A DNA stretch of 64,000 nucleotides from Aminipila sp032051575 (GTDB taxonomy: Bacteria; Bacillota; Clostridia; Peptostreptococcales; Anaerovoracaceae): the NCBI RefSeq assembly GCF_032051575.1, contig NZ_DAMBYD010000006.1:186001-250000 (forward strand), read 5' to 3'. This document shows, in pieces, positions 1-7,471 of this stretch. Below the pieces are notes generated by a model. It was not told where the DNA came from, did not search any database, and saw nothing but the letters and a program-made list of their open reading frames with translations. Position 1 is the stretch's first letter, and the number at the start of each line of letters is the position of its first letter. The position numbers and the translations under genes were made by a program.

Positions 1-882
1 AGGATATGCCATACCTATATCTTCACTAGCCATAACAAGCAGCCTTCTTCCTACCATTTGAATATCTGCACCACCATTAAGAAGTCTAGCTAGATAATGA
101 ACTGCAGCATCTGGGTCACTACCTCTTATAGATTTTTGCAATGCAGACAGAAGATTGTATCTGTCTTCACTTCTGTCATAAAATGTAGTCTTTCTCTGCA
201 TGGCCTCACCTACAAGCTCGGTAGTAAGTTCCATATTATTATTTAGGTTATCTACAATGAACCCAAGCGTATCCAATGCAACTCTGGCATCCCCAGAACT
301 TAGCTCTGCTAAAACCCGAAGTGATTCTTCCTCATATTTTATATGAAGATTTCCAAAACCACGTTCCATGTCTTCGAGGGTATAAATTAAAATGTTTATT
401 AAATCCTTAGTTGTGTGTTGTTTAAACTCATATATATTTCTTACCCTGCTTATGATAGCATTATTTATAGAAAAATATGGATTTTCTGTCGTGCTCCCAA
501 TAAAGTGTATGACACCTTCTTCAATAGCCTTAAGTAACGAGTCCTGTTGTAATTTATTCCATCTATGTACTTCATCTACATACACATAAGTTGTCTGCTT
601 TTGTATTCCAAAAAATTTCAATTGTGCCTTTTCTATAATGTCTTTTAATTCTTTAACTCCTGTAGTAGAAGCATTTAACTCATAAAATTCCCCATCCATT
701 TCCTTGGCAATAATTCTAGCCAGCGTAGTTTTACCTGTTCCTGAAGGTCCATAAAAAATCGCAGAGTCAAAAGTTTTATTCTTTATTGAATTATAAAATA
801 AAGAGCCCTTATACATAAAATGACTCTGGCCTATAAAATGATCAATGTTATCTGGTCGCATTCTTGTTGAAAGAGGAATCAT
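1..882 (-). CDS. rarA: Replication-associated recombination protein A (RarA/MgsA), 3' end missing
   Basis: AAA+ ATPase of the RarA/MgsA/WRNIP1 family, which acts at stalled replication forks. The start ATG at 882 follows AAGAAAGG. Walker A reads GPSGTGKTT and Walker B reads YVDEVHRWNK, the family's DE[IV]HR[FW]NK signature; sensor region GSTTENPYFS follows, as in RarA. The reading frame runs open to the left edge of the window, giving 294 codons, so the C-terminal part (tetramerisation domain) lies outside. It sits 26 bases downstream of the SPOR-domain gene on the same strand and may share its transcript. Family assignment is secure from the motifs; the missing C-terminus cannot be assessed. 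Confidence 0.93.
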   Translation of the reverse strand, partial: MIPLSTRMRPDNIDHFIGQSHFMYKGSLFYNSIKNKTFDSAIFYGPSGTGKTTLARIIAKEMDGEFYELNASTTGVKELKDIIEKAQLKFFGIQKQTTYVYVDEVHRWNKLQQDSLLKAIEEGVIHFIGSTTENPYFSINNAIISRVRNIYEFKQHTTKDLINILIYTLEDMERGFGNLHIKYEEESLRVLAELSSGDARVALDTLGFIVDNLNNNMELTTELVGEAMQRKTTFYDRSEDRYNLLSALQKSIRGSDPDAAVHYLARLLNGGADIQMVGRRLLVMASEDIGMAYP

Positions 883-908
883 ATAAATTTTACCTTTCTT
901 TATCAATC

Positions 909-1493
909 TTATCTTTGTGTAATAAAGGCATCTGAATACTTAGTTCCTACTAAAGAATTCATAGTTGCTACTGCCTGCTCTTTTTGTTCAAACAACTGAC
1001 TTATGACCTTATATGCTCCATCTTTTTCGACAATTTGAGCAGTAATCCCACTTGATTTTAATTCAGAAATAAGACTTTCCGCACTTATTTTAGTAGAAAA
1101 GCTGCCAAATTGTATGCAATACCCATTTTGAGTAGTTGCTGCCGGAGTCTGACCTGTTGGTGTAATATTTAACTGATCCTCTACAATATTCGAATCAGAA
1201 TCTGGAACATTTTGTTTAATCCCTTGATCAGTTGTATTTTGTTCATTATTTTCATTATTCTTATTTGGATTGTCCTCATCTGAAAAAAAGCTTAAAAACT
1301 TTTCAATTTTAAAACCTTCGCCATTCGTGCTATCTGAAGTACCTCCTGAATTAAATAATGGATAGATTATAAATTTTGCAGCTCCATATCCAAGTAATAC
1401 TGCAATACTCATTATAACAATAATTGCAGTAAAATTCACCTTTGTTTTTTGACGATAATTACTTCTTCGTCTTTTTCTTCTAATTGGTCCCAT
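909..1493 (-). CDS. SPOR-domain membrane protein
   Basis: 194-aa protein with a basic N-terminus (RRKRRRS), one membrane segment at about residues 21-42, a long Asn/Asp/Gln-rich linker (about 60-115) and a C-terminal SPOR domain (about 122-194, starting YCIQFGSFS). SPOR domains bind denuded peptidoglycan at division septa, so the protein probably has a cytoplasmic tail and an extracellular glycan-binding module. GGGAGG stands 11 bases before the ATG. An ATG at 1500 is out of frame and not the start. Exact role is not known; the domain call rests on the fold-typical start and the AESLISEL / FEQKEQAVA helices. Upstream neighbour is a tiny membrane protein, downstream is rarA. Confidence 0.8.
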   Translation of the reverse strand: MGPIRRKRRRSNYRQKTKVNFTAIIVIMSIAVLLGYGAAKFIIYPLFNSGGTSDSTNGEGFKIEKFLSFFSDEDNPNKNNENNEQNTTDQGIKQNVPDSDSNIVEDQLNITPTGQTPAATTQNGYCIQFGSFSTKISAESLISELKSSGITAQIVEKDGAYKVISQLFEQKEQAVATMNSLVGTKYSDAFITQR

Positions 1494-1618
1494 ATTTCAT
1501 TTATCCTCCCTACTCCCCTACTAGGAATATCATGCTAGTTAATTGTATGTTTTTAAATAAAAAAAATACCCAACTCCTTTAATAAATAGAATTGAGCATT
1601 TATAATTTTTGATTGTTC

Positions 1619-1783
1619 TTAAGACCTAGATTTGCAGCGCTTTTTCGGCTTGCAGTGGCTATTATTTATTTTTTTAATAAGAAAATATGTCAATGTCATG
1701 TCAATTGCATAAAGTACCCCATAAATTGCTGTTACAAATTTTGCATGTTTTTTATAATTCCAATCAGCAAAAAAAATCTTCAT
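1619..1783 (-). CDS. Small hypothetical membrane protein (54 aa)
   Basis: Short open frame from ATG at 1783 to TAA at 1619, preceded by AAAGGTAGGAG five to eight bases from the start. The product begins MKIFFADWNYKKHAK, has one hydrophobic stretch (about residues 16-36, FVTAIYGVLYAIDMTLTYF) and ends in a very basic tail with two cysteines (HCKPKKRCKSRS). The strong ribosome site, the charge pattern (positive tail inside) and the clean frame argue that it is translated. I do not recognise a family. It lies 125 bases upstream of the SPOR-domain gene on the same strand. The overlapping plus-strand frame is a shadow. Confidence 0.55.
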   Translation of the reverse strand: MKIFFADWNYKKHAKFVTAIYGVLYAIDMTLTYFLIKKINNSHCKPKKRCKSRS

Positions 1784-2029
1784 AGCTCCTACCTTTCTGT
1801 TCCTTAATTCGTAATATTATTTACATCGAAGAATATGTTTATTCCTTAAATTATTATTATGTTAATTTAACTAATATAATATGCCTTAATTTTCAAAATA
1901 TCAACTTGTTTGCATATTAAATTAACATTAATGAACATTTATTTTACTGTACAAGCTGATATTTTAAGTCGTCTACCTTTTTCATATTAATTAATTTGTT
2001 GTAATTTTTAATTAATATCGAAATAATTG

Positions 2030-2220
2030 TAGACATTTTTATGATTCCCCTATATAATAAAGTTAAAGAATATTTAAAATAACTTTGGCTCGATCTGAAC
2101 GTGGAAACTTCTCTACCCGGAAACTAATGTCCCTAGCATCTGAAAAGAAAGACTTCTAAATCTGAATCGTCTCCCATTTCGATATTTTAAATATTTAAGT
2201 AATTTTTTTAAATATGGAGG
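2030..2220 (+). promoter_or_regulatory. Promoter and structured leader RNA of the zinc-ribbon gene
   Basis: A promoter is visible: -35 TAGACA (2030-2035), 17-bp spacer, -10 TATAAT (2053-2058). Transcription would begin near 2065. The leader that follows is closed by a 13-bp perfect stem: 2069-2081 (AATATTTAAAATA) pairs with 2183-2195. Inside lie three copies of ATCTGAA (2093-2099, 2138-2144, 2160-2166) and a C-rich single-stranded stretch. The 3' arm of the closing stem (2191-2198, ATATTTAA) can alternatively pair with 2208-2215 (TTAAATAT), right next to the GGAGG at 2216-2220. The two pairings exclude each other, as in a riboswitch or thermosensor. I do not recognise the class. Pairing is seen; switching is inferred. 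Confidence 0.55.
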
Positions 2221-2230
2221 AATTAAGATT

Positions 2231-2389
2231 ATGGAAGACAGAACACTTATTTGTCAGGATTGTGGAAATGAATTTATATTCACTGTTGGAGAACAGGAAT
2301 TTTACAAGGAAAAGGGTTTTGACAATGAACCAAAGAGATGTAAGGAATGCAGGGACAAGAAAAAGCAGGAAAGACGTAGAGATAGATAA
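2231..2389 (+). CDS. Small zinc-ribbon protein (zf_Tbcl-like, 52 aa)
   Basis: ATG at 2231, with GGAGG at 2216-2220 ten bases upstream, to TAA at 2387. The 52-aa product has two CxxC pairs (CQDCG at 8-12 and CKECR at 37-41) bracketing an EFIFTVGEQEFY segment, then a lysine/arginine-rich tail (KKKQERRRDR). This is the pattern of the 'probable zinc-ribbon' family found widely in Clostridia; it likely binds Zn and perhaps nucleic acid. The family's function is not established. A longer frame starting at 2214 overlaps it in another frame and is not the gene. It is the only plus-strand gene in the first 18 kb and has its own promoter, leader and terminator. Confidence 0.82.
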   Translation: MEDRTLICQDCGNEFIFTVGEQEFYKEKGFDNEPKRCKECRDKKKQERRRDR

Positions 2390-2414
2390 TATTAAAACGA
2401 TCTTACATTAAAAT

Positions 2415-2439
2415 AAGCCGAGATAACTCGGCTTTTTTT
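2415..2439 (+). terminator. Rho-independent terminator of the zinc-ribbon gene
   Basis: Perfect 8-bp stem AAGCCGAG / CTCGGCTT with an ATAA loop, followed by a run of T. It ends the plus-strand zinc-ribbon transcript and, read on the minus strand (TTATTTT after the stem), may also stop transcripts coming from the opposite side. Confidence 0.88.
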
Positions 2440-2478
2440 ATTGGGCATTTATATTAAAAAATCTGTTTTTAACTGAAA

Positions 2479-2934
2479 TTATAGTTTTTTTACTTCTTTA
2501 TGAATCTCATCAATTGTACTAATTAATGTATCAATTTTGTCATTAAGTATCATTAAATCTGTTCCATCTACATTATGATTTAGAAAGAGTTCTTCCATTC
2601 GATCGGTAAGAGTACTTACTGTTTTAGTTACATGAAGAAAGGCTTGGAAATTACTACTTAATGTTGCATTGCGAAATTTATTTACATCTTTTGTTATGTA
2701 TGCTACAATTTCTTGCTCATCAGCAAACTTTCCTTGAGAAATAGGATATGGTTTAATACGTTGTAAATAATACTTTTCTTTGTGAGTAATATTATAAATA
2801 TAAGAAATAGTTAAGTCCTCGATTAAATCAAATTCTACTAGGTACATAGCGCTGCTGGCCTCTATTATTTTTGAAGCCCCCGCCTGCCTTAAGTTAACTT
2901 CTATTAAGTCCCCTTCTATTGCATTACTGTTCAT
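2479..2934 (-). CDS. Hypothetical protein (151 aa) next to ArsB-like transporter
   Basis: I do not recognise a family. The 151-aa product is soluble, with no signal peptide or membrane segment. The N-terminal half looks like a small beta-rich domain (EGDLIEVNLRQAG...MYLVEFDLIED), and the C-terminal third (about 110-151, VSTLTDRMEEL...LISTIDEIHKEVKKL) is predicted helical and may form a coiled coil. It lies 38 bases downstream of the ArsB/NhaD-type transporter on the same strand, so the two are probably cotranscribed. No enzymatic motif was seen. Confidence 0.6.
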   Translation of the reverse strand: MNSNAIEGDLIEVNLRQAGASKIIEASSAMYLVEFDLIEDLTISYIYNITHKEKYYLQRIKPYPISQGKFADEQEIVAYITKDVNKFRNATLSSNFQAFLHVTKTVSTLTDRMEELFLNHNVDGTDLMILNDKIDTLISTIDEIHKEVKKL

Positions 2935-2972
2935 TCTTCCACTTCCTTTCTGGAATTAACAGAGAAACTATT

Positions 2973-4241
2973 TTATGCGAAACGCACTACTAAATAAATG
3001 GTAGAAAGCAACATAGAAAGAATCATCATTGGGTATCCTACTTTAAGGTATTGAGCAAAAGTAATTGGATATCCATGTTTGTTACTAATACCTGAAAGTA
3101 CTACATTTGCAGAAGCGCCGATTAACGTGCCATTACCGCCCAGACAAGCTCCTAGTGAAATTGCCCACCAAAAAGGCATAACATTAAGCCCACTTTGCTC
3201 CATAGTAAGAATCAACGGAATCATGGTAGCAACAAATGGAATGTTATCTAAAATTGACGAAAGTATAGCAGAAACCCAGAGAATTAGTAACATAGTCAAA
3301 ACCATATGTCCTTCTGTTGCATTCATAAGAAGCTGGGCTAATGTATCAATAACGCCTACTTTTACCATACCACCTACAACTACGAATAGCCCCGTAAAAA
3401 ACACAATCGTAGGCCATTCTACACCCGCAATAATCTCATCAACATCTTGTTTTCCAATAAGCAGCATAATACTAGCTGCAGTTAAAGCAATAATGCAAGA
3501 TTCAACCTGCAGTGTGCTATGCAAAACAAATCCAACAGCAACCAAAATTATTAATGTAATACTTTTTCTCATTAACGATAAATCTTTTATTGCTTTTTGC
3601 TCATCCAGCTTCATTACATCCTTTATTGCAGATTTATCAAAAATAAAATGCTTTCCGTAAATTATGTAAAAGCAACAAATTGTTGCTGCTAAGACGATAA
3701 CAATAATTGGACCAAGATTTACAATAAAGTCCATAAAACTTAGATTTGCAGCGCTACCAATCATAATATTAGGAGGATCACCGATTAATGTTGCAGTACC
3801 ACCAATGTTGGAAGATAGAATCTGGGTCATTAAAAATGGAACCGGGTTAATCTTAAGTATCCTAGTAATGGCAAGAGTCATTGGCCCAACCAGAAGTACG
3901 GTGGTTACATTATCCAGGAAAGCTGATAGTACAGCTGTTAGAATCATGAAATACGCCATTATTTTCCATGGATTTCCTTTTGCAAGTTTTGCTGACTTAA
4001 TAGCAATATATTCAAAAATACCTGAATTCTTTACCACGGCTACAAAAAGCATCATGCCTATTAGGACGCCGATGGTATTGAAGTCGATGTATGAAATACA
4101 ATCATCAATGCTCAGTACTTTTAAAAGTACAAGTAATACTGCACCAGTTACAGCCGCCACTGCACGATGCACTTTTTCTGACATGATAGCAACGATTACC
4201 ACAATAAATATGGTAACAGCTATAAGTTGTTGTGAAATCAT
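2973..4241 (-). CDS. ArsB/NhaD-family ion transporter (SLC13-like permease)
   Basis: 422-aa integral membrane protein with about 10-12 hydrophobic segments. It has the duplicated signature of the ion-transporter superfamily: FLDNVTTVLLVGPM with SSNIGGTATLIGDPPNIMIG in the first half and LDNIPFVATMIPL with GACLGGNGTLIGASANVV in the second. These repeats form the substrate-binding hairpins. Members move arsenite, Na+/H+ or dicarboxylates; the substrate cannot be told from the sequence, and no ars genes are nearby. The start ATG at 4241 is preceded by GGGGG. It is followed by a 151-aa hypothetical protein. Confidence 0.88.
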   Translation of the reverse strand: MISQQLIAVTIFIVVIVAIMSEKVHRAVAAVTGAVLLVLLKVLSIDDCISYIDFNTIGVLIGMMLFVAVVKNSGIFEYIAIKSAKLAKGNPWKIMAYFMILTAVLSAFLDNVTTVLLVGPMTLAITRILKINPVPFLMTQILSSNIGGTATLIGDPPNIMIGSAANLSFMDFIVNLGPIIVIVLAATICCFYIIYGKHFIFDKSAIKDVMKLDEQKAIKDLSLMRKSITLIILVAVGFVLHSTLQVESCIIALTAASIMLLIGKQDVDEIIAGVEWPTIVFFTGLFVVVGGMVKVGVIDTLAQLLMNATEGHMVLTMLLILWVSAILSSILDNIPFVATMIPLILTMEQSGLNVMPFWWAISLGACLGGNGTLIGASANVVLSGISNKHGYPITFAQYLKVGYPMMILSMLLSTIYLVVRFA

Positions 4242-4355
4242 TTTTTATTACCCCCTTATAAGCTATTATTCATTTGATTAACCTCTATACTCTATAATAG
4301 ACTTCTAATTTAGTAAATTCAATATTGCGATACAAATTATCAGAACTTTAAGGTC

Positions 4356-4880
4356 TTATCCCCAGCCACATAAATAAGCTTCTCTTTTTAATTCTCCTAA
4401 ATAATTTATTAATGATTCCATAGATAAATTCACATTATTTAATTTTTCTATTACCATATTTATGTAATCACAGCAACTCACATCTTCAAAAGACAATTCT
4501 TTTAAAAAGATAATTATTTTTTCAGAAAAAATTGACGTGTTTTGTTTCTCTCTTATAGGTATAAATTGAATTTTTATATTTGACATGTTTTGATCCACAT
4601 ATATATACTCTTGCTTCAAGGAATATCTTGATTGTATAATAAAATGATTTTGAGCAGCTTTCATAGCTAATACTAATTTTTCTACAATATTAAGGATTTC
4701 GCAAGGATTTTTTAACTGTTCTAAATTCAACTGTCTATAACCTTCTGTATAATACGTGACGCACATTTTTTCTTGTATTTTTACAAATGACATAGGAATA
4801 AAGCTGTGGCAATCTCCTGTTGCAAATATTTTCACTTCAAAATCCTTAATTTCATTATTTTCATAAAAATTTTCCATCAT
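4356..4880 (-). CDS. DUF6382-like protein of the Tad locus (no FHA domain)
   Basis: About 174 aa, soluble. It resembles the DUF6382 domain usually found at the N-terminus of FHA-domain proteins near Clostridial Tad/Flp pilus genes (YRQL..EQLKNPCEILNIVEKLVLAMK, SRYSLKQEYIYVD, ELSFEDVSCCDYINMV). Here the protein ends after that domain, so the phosphothreonine-binding FHA part is absent. GGGGG stands 3-6 bases before an ATGATG pair (4880/4877); a GTG at 4892 in the same frame has no ribosome site. It overlaps the end of the preceding TadE-like gene by a few bases, indicating translational coupling as the last gene of the tad operon. Domain name is from memory of the family. Confidence 0.6.
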   Translation of the reverse strand: MMENFYENNEIKDFEVKIFATGDCHSFIPMSFVKIQEKMCVTYYTEGYRQLNLEQLKNPCEILNIVEKLVLAMKAAQNHFIIQSRYSLKQEYIYVDQNMSNIKIQFIPIREKQNTSIFSEKIIIFLKELSFEDVSCCDYINMVIEKLNNVNLSMESLINYLGELKREAYLCGWG

Positions 4881-5641
4881 ATTCCCCCACACTTTAAACA
4901 GGGCATATATCCTCGTTTTATGGCTTCACTTTTTTCTATTTCAATAACATATCTATCTACAGTGGAACAATTAGGCCTATGATACGATTTTCCATTGTTA
5001 AAGAAACAATATACTATACTTCCAGTTCTAATATTGTTTGAATTACAAATACTACAAGGCTTATATTTTTTCTTTATATTTTTACTTAATATCGCCTGCG
5101 TAGCTGCAACTTTTATATAGGGGCAATCCTTTTTATGATATTTTTCTCCTGCCCTAGGAAAAATCCAAACCTGCTCTGACTCTTCCATTTCCTCCATTGT
5201 AGAAAATCCCTTTGTTTTCCTATATTTATTACTTCCTAAAAAAGCTCGCGTTGTAATAGTTTCTTTTCCCAGTATGGGCTCGTAAAATGAAATCGGGAAC
5301 TTACAATCCAATTTATAATCAATATCAAAGGATATTAACTTGTCTATGTTAAGGTTTGAATACAAGTATCTAAAATTGCTTGTATTTACATCTGTACAGT
5401 TTGAATTTTGCTCTACCCTCTCATCAAGTTTTGTTGTGAACTTAAACGCCGCAATTCTTCCAACTGAAGTATAGGATTCAATACTTAACTTTCTTCCTTC
5501 ATCAGCTGCTATACTCATGACCGTTTCATTAGTACTGTTTATTTTTATTAAATAGGAAATAGTTAAAATACCTAATATAACCAAAGGCAGAACAATTGCT
5601 GCTTCCACGCCTATACTGCCCCTTTTAGTAATTTTCAACAT
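4877..5641 (-). CDS. TadE-like pseudopilin with two Ada-type cysteine modules
   Basis: 254 aa from ATG at 5641 (AGGAG seven bases upstream; the frame is open to 5686 but without a ribosome site). Residues 1-35 are a type IV prepilin-like start: KITKRGSIGVEA then a hydrophobic segment (AIVLPLVILGILTISYLI), as in TadE. The C-terminal 90 residues contain two similar modules, each with an aromatic/His-x-x-x-Cys and a later P-C-x-x-C: YHKKDCPY...KPCSIC and YHRPNCS...YMPCLKC. This is the Ada-type metal-binding arrangement also seen at the ends of some secreted proteins. The modules would lie outside the membrane. It overlaps the gene before it by 17 bases. Confidence 0.7.
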   Translation of the reverse strand: MLKITKRGSIGVEAAIVLPLVILGILTISYLIKINSTNETVMSIAADEGRKLSIESYTSVGRIAAFKFTTKLDERVEQNSNCTDVNTSNFRYLYSNLNIDKLISFDIDYKLDCKFPISFYEPILGKETITTRAFLGSNKYRKTKGFSTMEEMEESEQVWIFPRAGEKYHKKDCPYIKVAATQAILSKNIKKKYKPCSICNSNNIRTGSIVYCFFNNGKSYHRPNCSTVDRYVIEIEKSEAIKRGYMPCLKCGGI

Positions 5642-6863
5642 AGCAGTACTCCTGTCCATTAATTTTAGTATAAAATTTAAAGCCAATATAACAATCTTTT
5701 ATGTAAAAGCCTTCATCAAAACCTCCTTGAATATTTATTTGTATTAAATCCATCATTCTCATTAATTTTAATTCTCTATCCTCAAAATAAAAAAATATAC
5801 GAAGATAATCTTTATACGTATAGCCTTCATTACTTGCAGGCTTAACATATCCACCTTTATTTGTCCCCTTTATGGCCGAATCAAGATCTAATGCCCAATT
5901 CTGCTTATTTTTATATAGAGCTACTTTTTCTCCTGCCAAGAGTAATTTTACATCATTTAACGATTCAGCATATGCCCATGTTTCTGCTAAGGCTATAGCA
6001 GTTATTGGTGCTTGTGGACCTGGAGTCATAAGTTCAGCCATTTCTAAAATTTGATTTCTTTTCTCAAAGTCTGCATACAAATGCGCAGAATTTAAAATAA
6101 GCCTCATAGCTTTAAAATCTTTTATGAAATTATCTTGATTTTCACTGTCACTTAACTTTCCATACAATATATACTCCAGTTCATTTCGAAAAAATGTTTC
6201 AGTAGAGCTCTCCAGCCCTAATTGGTAATTAAAGTTATTTAAAATATATTCATTAACTATAAGGTTCTTTGTATTTTGAGATGAAAGTTCTTTCCATGAT
6301 GGAACACCATTCGATAAAATACTGCTTATATTAAAGCCTTCATCTTCTAACTCTTTTGAGGGCAGAGCATTTATAATTCTTTCGTTCATAAGTTGGCCTT
6401 TACCCTCATATACCTGCCCCCCTTTTTCTTGTTGTTTTAGCCTAGGATGCTTCATATAATCTATAATGTCATTTTCAAAATTATCCACATCTGTTAATGA
6501 ATACAAACTCAGATCACAATTTATACTATTTAATCTTGGCTTTATGAGCGTAAGAATATTTTGTGCCTTTTTTCTATTAAAGCTACTGTTTACATAAAAC
6601 TGTAATTTTTCATTCGTCTCCTGATTATAACTTTTAAAAGCCATAATTCCATATTTCTCTTTTAATGCTATATGATATTCTGACAAAATTGATCTTCCTG
6701 CCAACTGTAAAACACAATCACAATAAGAGTAATTTGAAACTTTTGTAGAAGCATTTACTAAAACTACTACAATCATCATCAAACACACAAATATCATAGA
6801 AAGCATTACCGAAATGTTTCCTTTCTTATTAGTTTTGACACTATAAGGCAATATTTTCTTCAC
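5625..6863 (-). CDS. TadG-like / DUF5702 pilus-locus protein
   Basis: 412 aa. The N-terminus (TNKKGNISVMLSMIFVCLMM) is a pseudopilin-like signal with a single membrane segment at about 15-37; the remainder is a large extracellular domain rich in charged helices, with no catalytic motif seen. The pattern (GNISVxLS, VNASTKVSNYSYCDCVLQLAGRSILSEYH) matches the DUF5702/TadG-like proteins that accompany Clostridial Tad operons and are thought to be minor pilins or assembly factors. Its ATG overlaps the stop of the upstream TadE-like gene by one base, and its end overlaps the next gene by 17, so the whole group is translationally coupled. Confidence 0.65.
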   Translation of the reverse strand: MKKILPYSVKTNKKGNISVMLSMIFVCLMMIVVVLVNASTKVSNYSYCDCVLQLAGRSILSEYHIALKEKYGIMAFKSYNQETNEKLQFYVNSSFNRKKAQNILTLIKPRLNSINCDLSLYSLTDVDNFENDIIDYMKHPRLKQQEKGGQVYEGKGQLMNERIINALPSKELEDEGFNISSILSNGVPSWKELSSQNTKNLIVNEYILNNFNYQLGLESSTETFFRNELEYILYGKLSDSENQDNFIKDFKAMRLILNSAHLYADFEKRNQILEMAELMTPGPQAPITAIALAETWAYAESLNDVKLLLAGEKVALYKNKQNWALDLDSAIKGTNKGGYVKPASNEGYTYKDYLRIFFYFEDRELKLMRMMDLIQINIQGGFDEGFYIKDCYIGFKFYTKINGQEYCYVENY

Positions 6864-7276
6864 TAAAGCACCATATCAACCCTTCGTATATATTCTTTTT
6901 CATCAATTAAATACACTGTGCTCTGATGCTTCCTTAAAAATTTATCTGACATCAGGCTATTACCTCTATAAACATGTGCTGCGGTGCCATATAAACTATT
7001 TATTTCTACATTTTTCTCTTCTGTTATATAGATTTTTTTATTAAATGCCCCTTTTCCATATTTATCTTCTGGCATAAATTTACCCAAATCCGTAATTTTT
7101 TCACCTGTTTGGGTCATCTCAAGCACTCTATCTCTTAGCTCTATGTTAATATTAGCCTTAATTGCATTACCAGTATACATACAAATTATTATGTAAATTA
7201 CAGCCATTATTGCACCAATAGCTAATGGATATATAATGGCTGCTTCAACCATTAGTGACCCCTTCTTGTTTAACAT
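6863..7276 (-). CDS. TadE-like pseudopilin
   Basis: 137 aa. It begins MLNKKGSLMVEAAIIYPL, the TadE-type prepilin signal with the conserved Glu after a Gly-Ser cleavage region, followed by one membrane helix (about 12-33). The rest is a short extracellular domain without recognisable motif. TadE proteins are minor pilins processed by a TadV-like peptidase and needed for Flp pilus assembly. Its start codon directly abuts the stop of the Flp pilin gene, and its last base is shared with the next gene, typical of a tightly packed tad operon. Confidence 0.78.
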   Translation of the reverse strand: MLNKKGSLMVEAAIIYPLAIGAIMAVIYIIICMYTGNAIKANINIELRDRVLEMTQTGEKITDLGKFMPEDKYGKGAFNKKIYITEEKNVEINSLYGTAAHVYRGNSLMSDKFLRKHQSTVYLIDEKEYIRRVDMVL

Positions 7277-7429
7277 TTAAAAACCACTATTCATCAGATT
7301 AGAAAAGGTTCCATTTATAAAATCTGTAATCTGTGATTTAAAGATAAGCCCTATTCCTATAGCAATGGCTATAAGAATACCTACTTGTACCATTTCCATT
7401 CCTTTTTTGTTGTTTAGGTTTAATTTCAT
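7277..7429 (-). CDS. flp: Flp-type type IVb pilin subunit (50 aa)
   Basis: ATG at 7429 preceded by AGGAGG at good spacing, stop TAA at 7277. The 50-aa product has a basic start ending in KKG, then MEMVQVGILIAIAIGIGLIF, a long hydrophobic helix, and a short polar tail (KSQITDFINGTFSNLMNSGF). Length, position between tadC and tadE, and the KKG/hydrophobic helix layout fit the major Flp (type IVb) pilin of Gram-positive Tad systems. It is expected to be cut after the Gly by a dedicated prepilin peptidase, which is not in this window. Confidence 0.8.
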   Translation of the reverse strand: MKLNLNNKKGMEMVQVGILIAIAIGIGLIFKSQITDFINGTFSNLMNSGF

Positions 7430-7471
7430 TTCTTCTTCCTCCTTTTGTATAAAATTTTCTAATTACTTATC

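Noticed and set aside
1613..1807. 64-codon plus-strand frame
   Set aside because: Opposite strand to the 54-aa gene that has a strong ribosome site; no coding features of its own.
2030..2220. Purine-type riboswitch reading of the leader (TCTACCCGG resembles part of that class)
   Set aside because: The core loop-loop and three-way junction do not fit, and P3 cannot be formed by the following bases.
2214..2411. 65-codon plus-strand frame covering the zinc-ribbon gene
   Set aside because: It overlaps the real 52-aa gene in another frame, lacks the CxxC pattern, and its ATG encloses the ribosome site of the true start.
3079..4281. Two long plus-strand frames (193 and 158 codons) opposite the transporter
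   Set aside because: Antisense to a clearly conserved membrane protein; their length comes from its hydrophobic codons.
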